DNA from: Orbilia blumenaviensis
Taxonomy: Eukaryota; Ascomycota; Orbiliomycetes; Orbiliales; Orbiliaceae
NCBI GenBank assembly: GCA_036872755.1
Contig: JAVHNS010000004.1
Span: 2,480,001-2,544,000 of the forward strand
Length of the DNA: 64,000 nucleotides
Direction of reading: 5' to 3'
The position numbers and the translations under genes are program-made. The notes under the pieces were generated by a model. The model had not been told where the DNA came from. It saw only the letters and a list, made by a program, of their open reading frames with translations, and made no database searches. Each line of letters starts with the position of its first letter. Positions within the stretch are counted from its first letter, which is position 1. This document shows positions 50,773 to 63,745 of this stretch, piece after piece.

Positions 50773-53161
50773 TTATATTCTGTGCGCAGAAGGGAAGGGC
50801 TGCCTCGAATTCTGTCGTCCACGGGCGGATGCAACACTTAACTCCAGCGCCTCCTCTTCTTGGCTTGCAGTTTCGATCTTGGCGCGTAATGAGTTCGTTC
50901 GTGCAACACCAATTGCAATTGGCGCTGTGACTGATCTGCTTAGGACAGGTCGAGAAAACCCGCCAGTGACTGTAGCGGTATATCCGACATTCCCAAGTTC
51001 CTCATCTTCCTGGACTACAGGTGGCCTTCCTGATCCTTTCTTCATGTTGGGAACAGTCGGCTGGCTGAAGGATCTTTTCATTTGATGCGAGGCTTTCTTT
51101 GGTCGAAAGCTCTCGTGGACAACAATCGAGGCTTGCTTGCCGTATTCCATTTCATAGACCCCTTTTGCGTAGTTTTCCCGGTACCGTTCGTCTGCGCTGC
51201 TGCTGTAGTTGGTAGCAGAAGAAGGTAGGTCTTCATAAGTACGAGGGTTTGGCCCGAATGAACTAGGTCGGGCAGCACTCAAGCTGACGAATTCGTCATT
51301 GGGCTTCTCTTTGCGAATAAGGTGCCACCAGCCTGTGACCATGGACCAGCGGCCAAGGAATATCGCGACCCAGAAACCGTTACACTAAATATAAATGTTT
51401 GGGTTAGCGGAAATTTTCATGCGTGTGTTTCAGTATGGTTGGACTTACTGATAGGAGGAAAAGCACAGCGGCGGCAGTAGCTTCTGGTACCACCATTGCT
51501 TCAGCCTCATCCAGGCACTTATTCTTATCGCCTTCGTTTAGGATTAGACATTCCAGCCATTTTCCGGCCCGCGCGATATTGGCCGGAGTCTTCTCGGTTG
51601 TTCCCTCGAACTGCAGGAAGACGGTTGCGAAAACAATGACATCGACGATCACCACGATGACAACGAGGATGCCTCGCCATTGCATGGCAATGACTCGCTT
51701 GACCCTTCGGAGTGCTTGGGCTGTACAGCAAGAAAAGGCGTTAGTATCACAGGAGTCCATGTGAAGAACGGAATTAGAAAGTTCGATACATACTGTAGGT
51801 TGCCGAAATACGACTGTTGGTATAAGCGACAGAGCCACCCTCGGTGGACGGGGCATCTTCAAACAAACTTCGAAGGTAGACATTGATGCAGTAACCGAAT
51901 CTGTAGATATAACGTTAAATTGTCAGCGCTGATGTTACACAAGGATATGAATATTACACAAAGGTAGGTCCCAGCAGTGGAAGTCAGACATGTGCATCTT
52001 TGGCATACGGCTGAGCACAGGGTGCGGAGTAATTGTCCACATGGGTAAAGAAAATCTCGGAGATAATTAACACTTACGTGACGAATTGTATGACAATCGC
52101 AGCAGCTGCAACAGCCAACAGCGGACCTGCGAATTGGGGAATGTTAACAACCTTGTCCTTGCATGCCTATCTGCATATAGCAAGGGATTATTTGGTTATA
52201 ATCCCAGAAAACCAAACAGTTTATCCTTACCCCAAAATGTTGCAAGGCCATTTTTAGTGTTGATATGGCAAGTATTTCCAAATCTTTGTGAGACCCCAGT
52301 CACGGCCAGAGCGATAGCCGTCATTGCGGCGGGGAAAGCCCAGCCAACAATTTGGGAGATGATGAAGTATGGCTTTCCAGGTGTCACCTGCCAACAAATC
52401 TGTAGATGCAAAGAGAGAGCCCGTAGGAATACTAAAATATACAGCGGTTAGCCTTGCCATGTAAAAGATGATGGTGCCTATAGGCTCAGAAATGCAGTGC
52501 TCACCCCACATCACGACACACCAGCCGCCAAGGAGCACAAAGGTGCCGGAGAGGGCACAAGGGACACTGCTTGCCATGTCGTAAGGTGTAATTTCGTTGA
52601 TACACTTGTGATCTTTGTCCTTGGTAGCCATTCCGACGACGAAAGAAGCCTCCATGATCAAAACCGCGACTACAAGACTGACGCTAAGATAGTGCCTATG
52701 TGTCTGGGTTGTTGGGAGAACCCAGAAACTTAGAAGCATGAACAGACATGCCGTTATGCTTGCGAGATTTACGTATGAGACGGCGTCTACTATCGTTGAG
52801 AAGTCTAAATACCAATATCAAATAAATTAGTGCAACAATTCAGCGAGTTCGTTTCGCATAACAACTTACTGTCTGGGTACAACCAATCTTGAACGGGACA
52901 AGGAACGCAACATGGATATGTCGTTCCAAGCCCAAAAGGCATTGGTATCCTCGTACATAATCTACCATTTATACCTTGATGTTTATTGTCAGATAGGAAT
53001 CAACTATGGACGTTCGTTCGAAGTGGGGGAACGTACTTCCTCCAGTTGCTGGGTAATCTGCAAGTGGAACTAAAGGCTTTGGGCAAAACTCGAGTACTCT
53101 GTCCGACATTTTGGCGAAATCCGGCTATCCGAAGGACAGCAAACAGCAAAACCAATCCCAA
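50773..53161 (-). CDS. Frizzled/Smoothened-like seven-transmembrane receptor (5' end unresolved)
   Basis: Seven downstream exons join with consistent phase: 52961-52870, 52804-52505, 52431-52231, 52126-52078, 51900-51794, 51720-51449 and 51384-50773. Before them, a further coding block ends at 53037. The protein has a Cys-rich extracellular segment (CCVPCPVQDWLYPD), then seven hydrophobic helices with THRHYLSV, WVFLRALSLHLQICWQ, FGNTCHIN, FGYCINVY and RVKRVIAMQWRG, ending in a basic, Ser-rich cytosolic tail. This matches fungal Frizzled/Smoothened-like receptors that lack the long Wnt-binding domain. Ligand and G-protein coupling are unknown. In the frame that keeps phase, sequence upstream of 53037 reads LGLVLLFAVLRIAGF, signal-like, but has no ATG; the ATG at 53109 is out of phase. 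The start exon is therefore unresolved, and the upper coordinate is approximate. Confidence 0.8.
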
Positions 53162-56100
53162 TCTACGAATAACCCTTCTTTTTATAATTCGAAATGGTGC
53201 TCTTTTTGTTTTCCTTTGACTTAGGATTTCGATGGCGGCTGGTAGAATTTGTGTTGAGACCTTGTTATGAACTCTGGTTGTCGTCCTTGCAGCTTCCCTT
53301 CATCCAATCGAAACCTTCTTTTTCAGTACCACCAGAACCGTCTTTAATCCCAAGCCACTTCTCCTCGTCTGCCTATGGTGAGATGGACGCACGACAGGGT
53401 TAACTGTCGGGGTATCGGTTGTTCAATCGAGTAGAGAAAAAGTATCGAGTTTTAAAAATTTCCAGAAAGGAGCTCAAAGCCTCCTGGCCGTAGGGCTCCT
53501 CGACCATATATCAGTTTTTCTGCACAATACAGACCCGACTCCGCTGGGTGGGTGGCCCTGACTCTGCTAGGAAAAAGAAACGTGCCAGCCCATTTTCAAG
53601 AGCATGGAAGCCCGGTTATCATTCAGAAGGGGACGTTGACTCTAAAGTGCAAGATGGACGTTTCTTCGCCCTTCAAGGATCCTGGCCTTTGCTTCATCTT
53701 GTGTGGATAACCCCAATATCGTGGAAAAAGTAACGTCTGGGGTACTGGTACCGCAGGATGGTGCTACACTGGCTCTTCTGGGTATTTCTCATGACAAGGT
53801 ACCGCTGAGCGGGTGGGGCCTCCTGCAAAAATCAGATGCCAGTAGGCTGAAAACTCGACCCATGCAAGAATACTTTGGGCATGCACTGTCCTGAGCTGTG
53901 GGATTTTGGGTCGGCCAGTCTCTTTGCCATTGCGAAGCGGCGTCTCCAGCTCCTCATTCCCCATGCCTCTTTAGGATTACGGTAGAACTCCGTCCTCATG
54001 ATTGGCTAGCGGTGTGTTAATGAGGTCGCTTGCTCGCCATCTGACTGGTCAAGGTTACCCGCCAGCATGACAGCTAAGCCGGAATTGATATCTGCGTTCA
54101 GCAGCAAAAGAAGGGACATGCGACTGTCGATGATGGCACAGCGCCCGTACTTCCCGTACTGAGCTTCCTCACTTGTTCGATCGGTTTAGCACGGGTGCCT
54201 TGTGTGGGACGGTTTCGATATCGGGGACAGTTTTTTAAGTGCACGTCTCGGTCTTGTGTAGCCTCACTCATAACAACAGCGAGACCTTGGGCCCTGGCAG
54301 TTCGCCATTGCCGAGTGGCCGAGTCGAGAAACTCCATGCAAGACAAACTCCCACGGCGCATTTAGTTCCGCAGCTCGCCCTTGGGTACCTTCCGCTCTCA
54401 GCGGACAGCCGATAACATCGCCGTTTCCCGAAATACATCCTGAAGGATTTACTCCCCTACAATGCTGACACAGCATTGATAGATCAAGAGTTCTGATACC
54501 AAGCACGATAGGTATCACAATTTGGCCGACCCTGCTGCGCCGTCACTTGGCCCGGGGTGCAATTCAACTCTGACCTTTTTTCCGAGCTTTCTACCAAAAG
54601 TCTAGTTGACAATGCAATGGCGTACCGGTTGCGTCAGCGTCCAGTTGAACATCCCCTAAGTGGACTGGTATATATTTTCAAAGTTCTCTGCTGATGTGCG
54701 ACGAAATTAAGCTGCAGCGGAACAAACTTTCGATGGCCAGTGAGATTTATCCATATTGAAGGGGCATGGCAAATCGAATCCTAGAATCCCAGCAAACCAC
54801 CAATGCAGGGGAAATGTGGGTCATCGAGGCCGATGGGTTCGGAGGTGGCCACCGAATCAGGAACCAGAAGCCACTAGTCGCCCAAGAACCAACAACTACT
54901 GCAAGACATCCGCTAGCAAATGACATCGAATCGATTCGGTTCCCATCAAATGCGCTGCTCATCGCTGCGAATAAGCAGAACGGCGGGAAGCTACATTCCC
55001 GAGATTTTGATCAATTCAGCTTCCGAGTCAGCCGAAGCTAAGCTTAGGCCCCAATTTGTTTTTCAACTTCCCTGAACTTCGGACCATCAACATGACATAC
55101 ATCGTAATACATTTCCGGGGTCAAATCTGATGCATGATGCACATATATTTTTACGTATATATCGAACGAATGCCAATTGAGGACCGAAGCTTGGACTTAC
55201 TGGAGAGATCTAGCGAGGCTGATCCCCGCCGCTGGCTACGCTGTCCTATTAGGGCTTCTACATCATCGGACGGTGTCGAAACACCGTAGGTGTCAGCTTT
55301 GATTAAAAAATTATCTTTAGTCACTGTTCGTTAATACTCCGATATTGAGTTCTTATGTGCAGCAAACTATCGTTGTGGTATCGGCAATTCTTTCACCATT
55401 TAAGTACTAAGTAGATATAAACTTCCCACAATGTCGTCTTTAGCCTGATATTTCAAGATTCCAGAACAACTTGAAACAGAACCGTGCTCGCAACACCAAC
55501 AAATTTTTACACTTTGCTCCTCAAAGTACTTCAGTAGTACTGTCCCAAGCTAGCGGGCTAGAACCTCCTGCTACGTTTCTGGCTCTTCCTCCGAAGCGAC
55601 GAGAGACTGTTAGATTTTAGCCCGAAATTACCGACCACACTGATAACTATAAGAACGCCACCGCACATGCAAAGCTTGCCCCAAACACGTTATACGTATA
55701 AATAAACACTGCCTGGTTGCGCTCAGACCCACGGAGTACCCAAGCCCTAAGGACTGTTACAGTCTATGTAGCGCGAATCACACGTAGATGCCTGCCGAGC
55801 CGTGGCAACATATTTGTGAGATTTGATGTGCATCATTCAAAGTTTTTTTTTTTATAGCCTTCCGATGAATATGAAATGCCAATAAAACCTTTTCAAACTC
55901 CTTTTTTTGTCTTTTGCTTGGTCCTTAGGCTACGGAGCACACTGCCGTTAGGAGGTTGTAATGGCACAGACTTGTCAACGTACTATGCGTATGTAAGAGA
56001 CAACGGTAGTGCGTAACTAAAGTTTGACGGTTTTTACCTAATAAATAAGGTTATTTCGGGAACATTACATACACGGAATTCGAAAGAATGGTAGCGATAT

Positions 56101-59100
56101 TGCTCGTATGCACCGCAAATCGGACGGCTTACCCATAACAGCCGTGATAGTATGCTCCGTGCTGCCGCCCCATTCAAATCCGTGATCACTCCTGTATATT
56201 GTTGAAAGTCTAACACTCACGGAAATGAAAGGCATTATGGACAAGGAGCATATAAACGGACAAATCTGTAGACTGAAGGGGTGTGAGTGGGGTCCTATAG
56301 GTACACGGCTATATAGATGCCTCTGGACTGCCGCTTTGCCGTATCCACTTTGGCCTTGTAACCACAGAGAGCATGCGGGGCTCCCTCCGTTTCGGGCGCA
56401 CGGAATAACCTCACTGATAACCCGTTAGCTGGTTTGGCAATATCAATATCGACGGCTTAAAACATAATAGTCAGACGTTGTTAACACCAGCATTCTACCA
56501 CCTCTCAAGCCTTTAAAACCCTTTTCTAGTTTTTTTTTTTTTTTTTAATTTTTTTTTAATTTTGGCTTCATCAAGTAAGGCTTACCAACACAGTCTAGAG
56601 GGCTAGCAGTTCGGACATGTGTGTGTAACTAGGGATCCTAGACCGGTGCTTGGACACCCTACATATCCGATGGTGGGGTCTATCGATCTAGGGCATGGCA
56701 GTGCTACACGTTTTGTCGGATGTTGATAACTGTCACGTTTTCCGTCGCTAGAAATATACTCCGTATATTGAAATCGCAATCGCAACGTTCCAAGCCGGCG
56801 CCTGCTGGTGCCTGTTAGAGATCATAATTATCATAATGTATTATTAATCTACCAAGTTTCGTCCTTATATTAGTTCTAAGTATGGTAGACGTTTCTTTCT
56901 ATGATCATTAATATCATATCTGAATCCCGAAATGTTTGTATCTAGACGGCATAATCAATGAGGAACCCTGAAGCTGGGAAGGGGTTTTCAAGTCTGTCGT
57001 CATTATACCCACAAGGTCAATCAACCAGAGGGAAGTTTCCATAATCTTGGATCTGCAGATGCTGGAATGAGCACCGGCTGCCTAACTGTCAAACCCCTCA
57101 AGGGTCTCCTTGATTTCTTTTCTTCATAATCAATAAAGCTGTCAAACGAGGGGGGTGTTTTGCTCCCCGTCGACGCAGGACCCCGGAAAAATTATGCATG
57201 CATGCAGGGGAAACTGTGATGTTCGAATTGACAAGGCACCAGAAGTCAATTCGATAAATTCTAGACTCCACCCTGAACCCCAATGTCGGAGCATGCACCA
57301 CACGGGAAGGGACCTGCGAGACAAAATGGAGCGAGCGAATTAAAAATTTTTTCTGTCAACGGTAGAGAGTAAGAAGGGGCCCACTGTGTGCCGGCTGGTC
57401 ATATCATTATGTAACCTTACTTATTGACTGCGAATGCAACCTTTTCCAGCAAATGCCCTCACTCGACATATTTCATTGTAACACAAGGGAAAACTGGCCA
57501 CCTCTGATATTGTAATCTTAGCTTTATCAAATCTGCGTGGCAAGGAGGCTGCTTATTCTTTCATTTTGCACTCGTATTAATTTTGTATGCCGCCTATGTG
57601 TATGCACATGTAGCTGGGCACATATGTTGAATTTTCTGTGTTGTCGAAGCCTCCTCCTGATTCAGATCTGTTGGCAAGTACCTATGCAAGGGCATATAAT
57701 CAATTGTTCAGCAACCTTCGCGTACGACAAAGATAACGGAATAAACCCTGCCAGCTTCGAGAACTAGCCCATTGAAAGCCTTCGGAGTGGCTTTTTACCT
57801 AGAGACAAAGACGTTGACGAGCCGGGAAATAAGCCCCCACAATCCGGCAACTGTCAATGCAACGGCGCAGCCACATTTTGATAGCTCAATCTTAGTTGAT
57901 TGTTCTGGGCACCTAAGCGTAGCCCGGATTGGATGATGTTGATATCACCTGATACCCGATCTCATTTCCAGCACAAGCCAACCATCTATAGCGCAATACA
58001 GCTGACCCGTCTATGCTACGTTTCTAAATTATATTGTGCCCTTTTCTTCAAATCATATCATGCAATGCCGATGATTCGCAATATATCAAGGAAGACATAT
58101 ATTTGGCACAAAATTAATATATACCTATCCGTTTGTTTCCCTCGACCCGGGGACTCGTCCTCTGATCATTTTCAAGACTGTTCGACTCTGCTCTGGAGCG
58201 AGTACTCGCGAGTGATAGCTCGAGTATTGTTGAGTCTCGACGTCCCAGCTTCACACACATGTGAAACGTTCACAGAAACAATTTGAACTCGTTTGCTGGA
58301 GACCTGACGCAACGGATATCACGGATATAACTTTTTCTTCGAGCTCTCACAGCCAGATATCTTTGTCCGTCGCAACGAAACGCTTGGACTGTTTGCACCT
58401 TTGTGAATAATCCTCCTGGGAGAATTGATTTATAACGAGAATTGAACCGGGCGACCCTGCGCAGAAGAATCGCAGAAGTACCGGTACTTCTTTGCTCCGG
58501 GTCTGGCAACGTGGTTGAACCTTTACAGGGTAGATACCTTGAGGATTTCTCTTCTAAGTTTGCATTTGATAGGAAGCTCGTGCGGATGATGTATGATGCA
58601 AGAGCCTTGTCTGTGGTTTTTGGCGAATCTTTCTGGGTGTTTTGTGCTAACCAGTTCGGAATTCCGAACTGCATGCAAACCAGCAGACACCGCGCTAGTG
58701 AGGTAGTTGGCGGATTGACTGGTAAGTGCCCTGACTGCAACGCTAACAATGCACCACGAATCATACCCACCCGAAGTTATCCAAATACCTCAAAATACTT
58801 GCTTCAGATACCAATATCTGCTTCTGGTCATCGTACTCGCATGACAAAAAACAAACGGGCACAGAATATGCAGTGCATAGTGTTTCCGTGTACTAAATCT
58901 CATGACTTTACCCATTTGTCCTCTCCGTTCCGTTCCCGCATGAAAACGAGCCTAACCGGACAGCCACCTTATTTACGCACAGACTCACATGCTGAGGAAA
59001 TATATAAGGAACCTGAGGCTCCCTCGGTTATCTTGCCCAAGAACACCAATCTTGAAGCTTAGCATCTCATTTCGAAACATTCAGAGACGACATTTACATT

Positions 59101-61353
59101 CACAAGCCAGAGAAACCTATATCTTTTTCTGCAGGAAAGGATATAGTTTGGGGAAATGTTCTCCACATTTTCTCTTGGTGTATCCTTTTTGTTTTCGTTT
59201 TCCCGCTCTATGCCGTCTCCGCAGATTTCGCCCCAGGCTCTCCATGGCAATTTTGTGATATCGTACGATCGTGTGATTTTCCTTGTTAACTGTTTAAGTA
59301 GCTAACCCACGAAGGGCACTGTTTAAGCGACCCCAGCTGCAAGGCATATCGCTCGGAATCTGTGGAGAAACCCGGATTGATAAAACCAAGATGGCGGAGG
59401 GAAGGGAATGAGCCTGCAAAATAGCTTGATGCAAATGTGGAGATGCGGGGTATATTGGCCTAGAAATCTGGGGGAATCACGCATCGGTGGCACCTCTATC
59501 AGCCCGTGTCTCCTTAGTCTTGTCTGGGCCTGGCCATCTGAGCCCTTTCGCAGCAGCCCTTTCATGCAGAGATGGCCCGGCACTTGCGCGGACGATCCAA
59601 ACATTAGATGAATTCCGATGTCTGGTCTTGGGTTCAATACAATTTGCTATACGACACCGGCTTTTTCTATATCACCAGAAGCCAGTCTATCGATCTACTG
59701 TAGAGTATAGACTAGTATATTGAATATATGTTATGAGTAGATCGATCATGTTCATTTGAGTGGTAACTTAAGCCCGGCCTATATGACCTAAGTCAGTATG
59801 CATAAATATATGCATAATACTCACCAACTTGACGATTATATTGGGCACCGGCTCGCGGATCGATTTCAAAACCTGGATCTTGACCATTGATACATGGTAT
59901 CTGCTTATCATATGATACCAAGCGTTCCTTTTTTTACCAGTTTGCTGTGGTATCTCAAAAGTTTCACTAGCCATATGCATGCCGCGCCGGTGGTAGGCTG
60001 AATCTGTGAAGTTTCTCCAAGTAAGGTAGCGCAAGCCACTCACTCGTGAAGGACATGAAGCTTGAAAGCCCGGTCTTCCACAATGTGATTGTTCATGCAT
60101 GCCATATTCGTAAAGACTGGATGGTTCATACCCATGCGCACATCAGATTTATGCTGGTACCCCATGCCGAAGGCCGGTTCTCCTGCTTACGAGACTTGAT
60201 TATGTCAATCAACCAAATGATAGCAAACCTCATTCGAAAGAGCGCGGAAATGCCGCAGGACCCCAAGGGATTGGCCATACGTTGGAAAGATCTTGCCAAC
60301 CAACCTTGATGAGTATCGAAGCATTTCAAATCAGTTACTTGGAAGTGGAGCACAGAAGTGCTACCTGCAGAGTATAGTTCACGTACACGTGAAAATACCC
60401 ACGTAATGAATTACTATCCCATCGTACGAATGAAACATGCGGTGTAGATATGATTTCTAAGATTCCCTTCACCCGGGGCGGCTGGTTGACATCTGCATAC
60501 CCTTCAATCTTTCCAAAGAGATGTAAGCTTCCCTGTAGATCAACGTCAAAGTCATGAGCGTGCAACCATGTGGCCTACCTAGGATCTCGAGAAATGCTAT
60601 CCAATAGCCATGACTCGATCCCAGAGAATCTCAACGGTCAAATTCCGATTGTGTATGGTGTTTTCGTCATTGGCGTAAGATACCAGCCACGGAGAACACC
60701 CGGTCACCCTCCACAAATTCAACATTTTACACCATCCCTTAGCCTTGACCACCTGTAGCCTCGATACTTTGATATGCGATCCCCCATGTCATTTCTCCAT
60801 ATTCTAACATCTGATTATTGAATATATTCATCTCGGCTTTGTGGGACGGTAAAACTCGCACTGAGACTTATGGCCTTGCTAGGAATACTAAGGTGCTATG
60901 ACCACGTGCACATGTAAAGCGCGCCCTTAGTGCGAAGTAGAAGAGAAAGTAAATATCATTCATTAGTGTATATCGTACCAGGGGAATAAAACAAAAAAAA
61001 AAAAAACTCATCAAAATCATAACTATCGAAAGCCCAACTAGCAAGAGTCATTACTTTTTCCAACTCCAATCGTGTATGCTCCCTCCCCGAAATCAAAAGA
61101 CTAGACAATTAGAGAAAAGAAAAAACAACGCCCTTCTATGCTTAGAAAAAATAATACATGCGACAAAAGGGAAATAATCTATAGTACACCATTAAACCGC
61201 GAAACAAAATGACAAACTTGTGGGTATGTGTTAGCTTTTTTTTTCTTTCGTAAATATCGCTTGATGAACTGGAAATCGAAGCTGTAATAAAAGATTTAAA
61301 TATGAGAATATATACGATCGAGAAGCGAAGAGACTTTTTATCGTCAATCTGGT
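53162..61353. other. Long gene-poor region with no recognisable gene
   Basis: About 8.2 kb. Open frames are short, overlap on both strands and lack domains, signal peptides or splice-consistent exons that I could recognise. The longest is a 206-codon plus frame at 58442-59062 that begins with TTG and overlaps a 166-codon minus frame (58270-58770). T- and A-runs occur at 56530-56560 and 60992-61006. The 3' UTR of BUB2 is probably near 61250-61353. Confidence 0.55.
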
Positions 61354-62624
61354 TTAAAGTTTGGCGTGGTCCACGATTTCTTGGAATAAGCTTTCGGAGA
61401 GCTGTGGCATCAGCTTCATAACGGAACTGATGACCTCACGAGCCTTGAGTGGCGGGAATTGGCGGAGATGCTTCATAGGGCTATGGAGGGATGGGTTAGT
61501 TCAAATTACTCCGTTGAGTGATAATGAAGGACTACTACCTCTGCATTTCCATCAATTCATCTTTCATCATCAGGAGTTGGGCGACGACACAGATGATGTT
61601 CAGGTATGGCCCATAGGCGATCAAGAAGTCCCATAAAACGCAGACCTCAGGCAATGGGGGAGTACATGCTGAAAATGTCATCACGGCTGGTCAATTTAAC
61701 AACGTTAGTTTGTTGCTACGGGGGTTCAATTTTTTATCTGTGAAACTCACAAGGGAAGGCGTAGAGTTTCGCCACCAGTCCTTTCCCTTCTAAATAGCTA
61801 AAAAGCTCTTCGTCCACGGCTTCTAAAACCGAATCAACAAGTTTAAGGCCCCTATGCACCCCGTCAAGCGTCGGCCTGGTATATGCCGGGCACTCCTGAA
61901 CCAAAAATGTTTGGAAAAGTGCAAAGGCTTCATGTTCACTTCGAGCAGCGTACATGAACGGCGCAGCAATGACGTTCATGCCTTGCACATAATGACTCGT
62001 GTCTCTATTTCTCGTGGCGGACTCCCGAGAAAGAACATAGCAATTCAAGAGTCGAGTAAGGGAGGCCTCTGAAACCTTTCGGTGGAAGAGGGGGTCGGTG
62101 GCTAAAGTTCTGAAGGTATCATCGCGGATCTTAGAGTATGATTGGGATGGTCCCTTGTGGACAAGTCTGAGGTAGTGTGAGGCAGAGAGGGGTTCGACGC
62201 CAAGTAGGATGGACCAGATATATATCCGGAATGCAGACTATTAGATTGATTAGATATAGGATCCCTGAAATGGGGGAAAGCGACTGAGAGTCGGTCATTG
62301 AAGGCGTACCATTCCATCGGTATCCGCCGGTATACCCTCTGTCAAGATAAGATACCGTAGTTCCTTCAGCGCCAGAGATATGTTCGCAGGCTCTCGGCCA
62401 AGGAGAACAGCAATAGGGTGGCTTGATCCATGATGAAGGCGGCTGGGAGTCCCAGGATTCGTCAGAGGAGTTGTGATGGTTGTTCTACTGCTCATAGAAG
62501 TCTGGGACGACAGCCTATCCACCCCGGGCCTTGAAGAGCCGTTGCTTTCTCTAGATTTCGTCGAAGAGTAGCCGCTAGATATCTGCGATGATCTGTTTCT
62601 CGGCAGGGGAGAGCTTGAAGGCAT
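61354..62624 (-). CDS. BUB2: Mitotic exit checkpoint GAP Bub2 (TBC domain)
   Basis: Exons 62624-62310, 62237-61751, 61668-61539 and 61480-61354 give 352 aa with consistent phases. Bub2 with Bfa1/Byr4 is the GTPase-activating protein for Tem1/Spg1 at the spindle pole body, blocking mitotic exit or septation until the spindle is placed. The TBC domain has the arginine finger IRDDTFR (Arg148) and glutamine finger YVQGMN (Gln190), so both catalytic residues are present. Further hallmarks are APFMYAARSE, GVHRGLKLVDSVLE, LYAFPSCTPPLPEV and MEMQSPMKHLRQFPPLKAREV. The first 75 residues are Ser-rich and disordered, longer than in yeast Bub2. The ATG at 62624 is the first in frame; the frame upstream opens only with GTG. 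Confidence 0.95.
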
Positions 62625-63133
62625 GTTGAGGGCCGTCGGGAGATTGCCAGACCAGCTGGCGATGGCGATGTCGGAGGATAGCAATCTATTCTTCCCTTCT
62701 TCCTTTCTCCCCTTCTTCCTCACTTCCTTCTTTCGTCCTTCGATAAAAAAACCAAGTAACTTCACGGTTCGGAGGTGCTTCTGTTCTCACTATCGGCGAT
62801 CGAGAAAACCACGGTGTCGGGTCCGGGTAGGAATCGTTATGACGTCTGGTCGGCAGGGTAAGGAAAGGAGAGGTCGAAAAGGAATGTGGATGATGCCGTG
62901 ACCTGGTTAAACGCCGGGGCCTGGCAGGGCAGGAAAATATGTTTGTTCGAGAAGGGCCTGTGTGGACTTCCTTCGCTTGCAACTGCTCTTTCCAACCTCA
63001 ACTCCGTTTCCAAACTTTCTCACCATCGCGTCGACCTAACCACCCTCGTTCAAATTCCTCCGCTAGGCTAGTAGACTGAAGGAGTCTCGAGATCACACGA
63101 CTGCTGCGCTCCGTGATGGTCGAGCGGTGAAAT
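62625..63133. promoter_or_regulatory. Divergent promoter region, BUB2 / EAF6
   Basis: 509 bp between divergent start codons. C/T-rich toward BUB2 (62690-62740). No TATA assigned. Confidence 0.5.
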
Positions 63134-63745
63134 ATGCCACCTGCACCCATCCGTATTCCCACCTCAAATCACCAGAACCAACCCTCCCAGCCAATGGGCG
63201 CCGTTGGCACGCCCTCTTCCGGTCCGATGGCTTCAGCAGCATCCAGAGATCAATACGAAACCCTGCGGAAGCAGCTACGAGACCTCATCGCCAAAAAGAA
63301 ACACTCCGATAAACTCCTCGAGACTCTCGAAGATCACATCTACAAGTACGAAACCACATACCTCGAGGAAACACAGAATGGGAATATCGTTCGTGGATTT
63401 GACAACTACATCAAGGGCACTGTCGCCCGTCGGCGGGCAAACATTACCGACCAGGATAGAATCTTCTCGAGCAGCAGTTATAGCTACATGAAGAGTCGTG
63501 AAGAGGGGAGCAACGGTGGGACCCCATCGGGCAGCGTACCACCAGAATCGGCTACTTCATCGTCAACACCTAGCTTCCCTAAGGGTGGGAGCAACAGTGC
63601 TTTGCTGAAAAAGTCAGCCAGTGCGCTTAAAAAGAAGCGTAAGGGCGGCGCTGCGGATGAGGATTCGGAGAGCCACTCGGAGATCGAAACGCCGGGCCCC
63701 AAACGGGTTAGGATATCGTTTTCTGGTCAAAACAGCGACAAATAG
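63134..63745 (+). CDS. EAF6: Histone acetyltransferase complex subunit Eaf6
   Basis: Single exon, 203 aa. Eaf6 is a small subunit shared by NuA4 and NuA3 histone acetyltransferase complexes in the nucleus. The family block is clear at about residues 41-95: YETLRKQLRDLIAKKKHSD, LETLEDHIYKYETTYLEET and GNIVRGFDNYIKG, a coiled coil that packs against the Epl1/BRPF scaffold. FSSSSYSYMKSR follows, typical of fungal homologues. The C-end is disordered, with a basic KKKRKGG nuclear signal and PKRVRISF. The N-terminal 35 residues are Pro/Ser-rich. The ATG at 63134 is the first of the open frame. Confidence 0.95.
   Translation: MPPAPIRIPTSNHQNQPSQPMGAVGTPSSGPMASAASRDQYETLRKQLRDLIAKKKHSDKLLETLEDHIYKYETTYLEETQNGNIVRGFDNYIKGTVARRRANITDQDRIFSSSSYSYMKSREEGSNGGTPSGSVPPESATSSSTPSFPKGGSNSALLKKSASALKKKRKGGAADEDSESHSEIETPGPKRVRISFSGQNSDK

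Noticed and set aside
53037..53109. ATG at 53109 as start of the receptor
   Set aside because: Joining its frame to the next exon at the only good donor and acceptor shifts the reading frame; the other frame fits.
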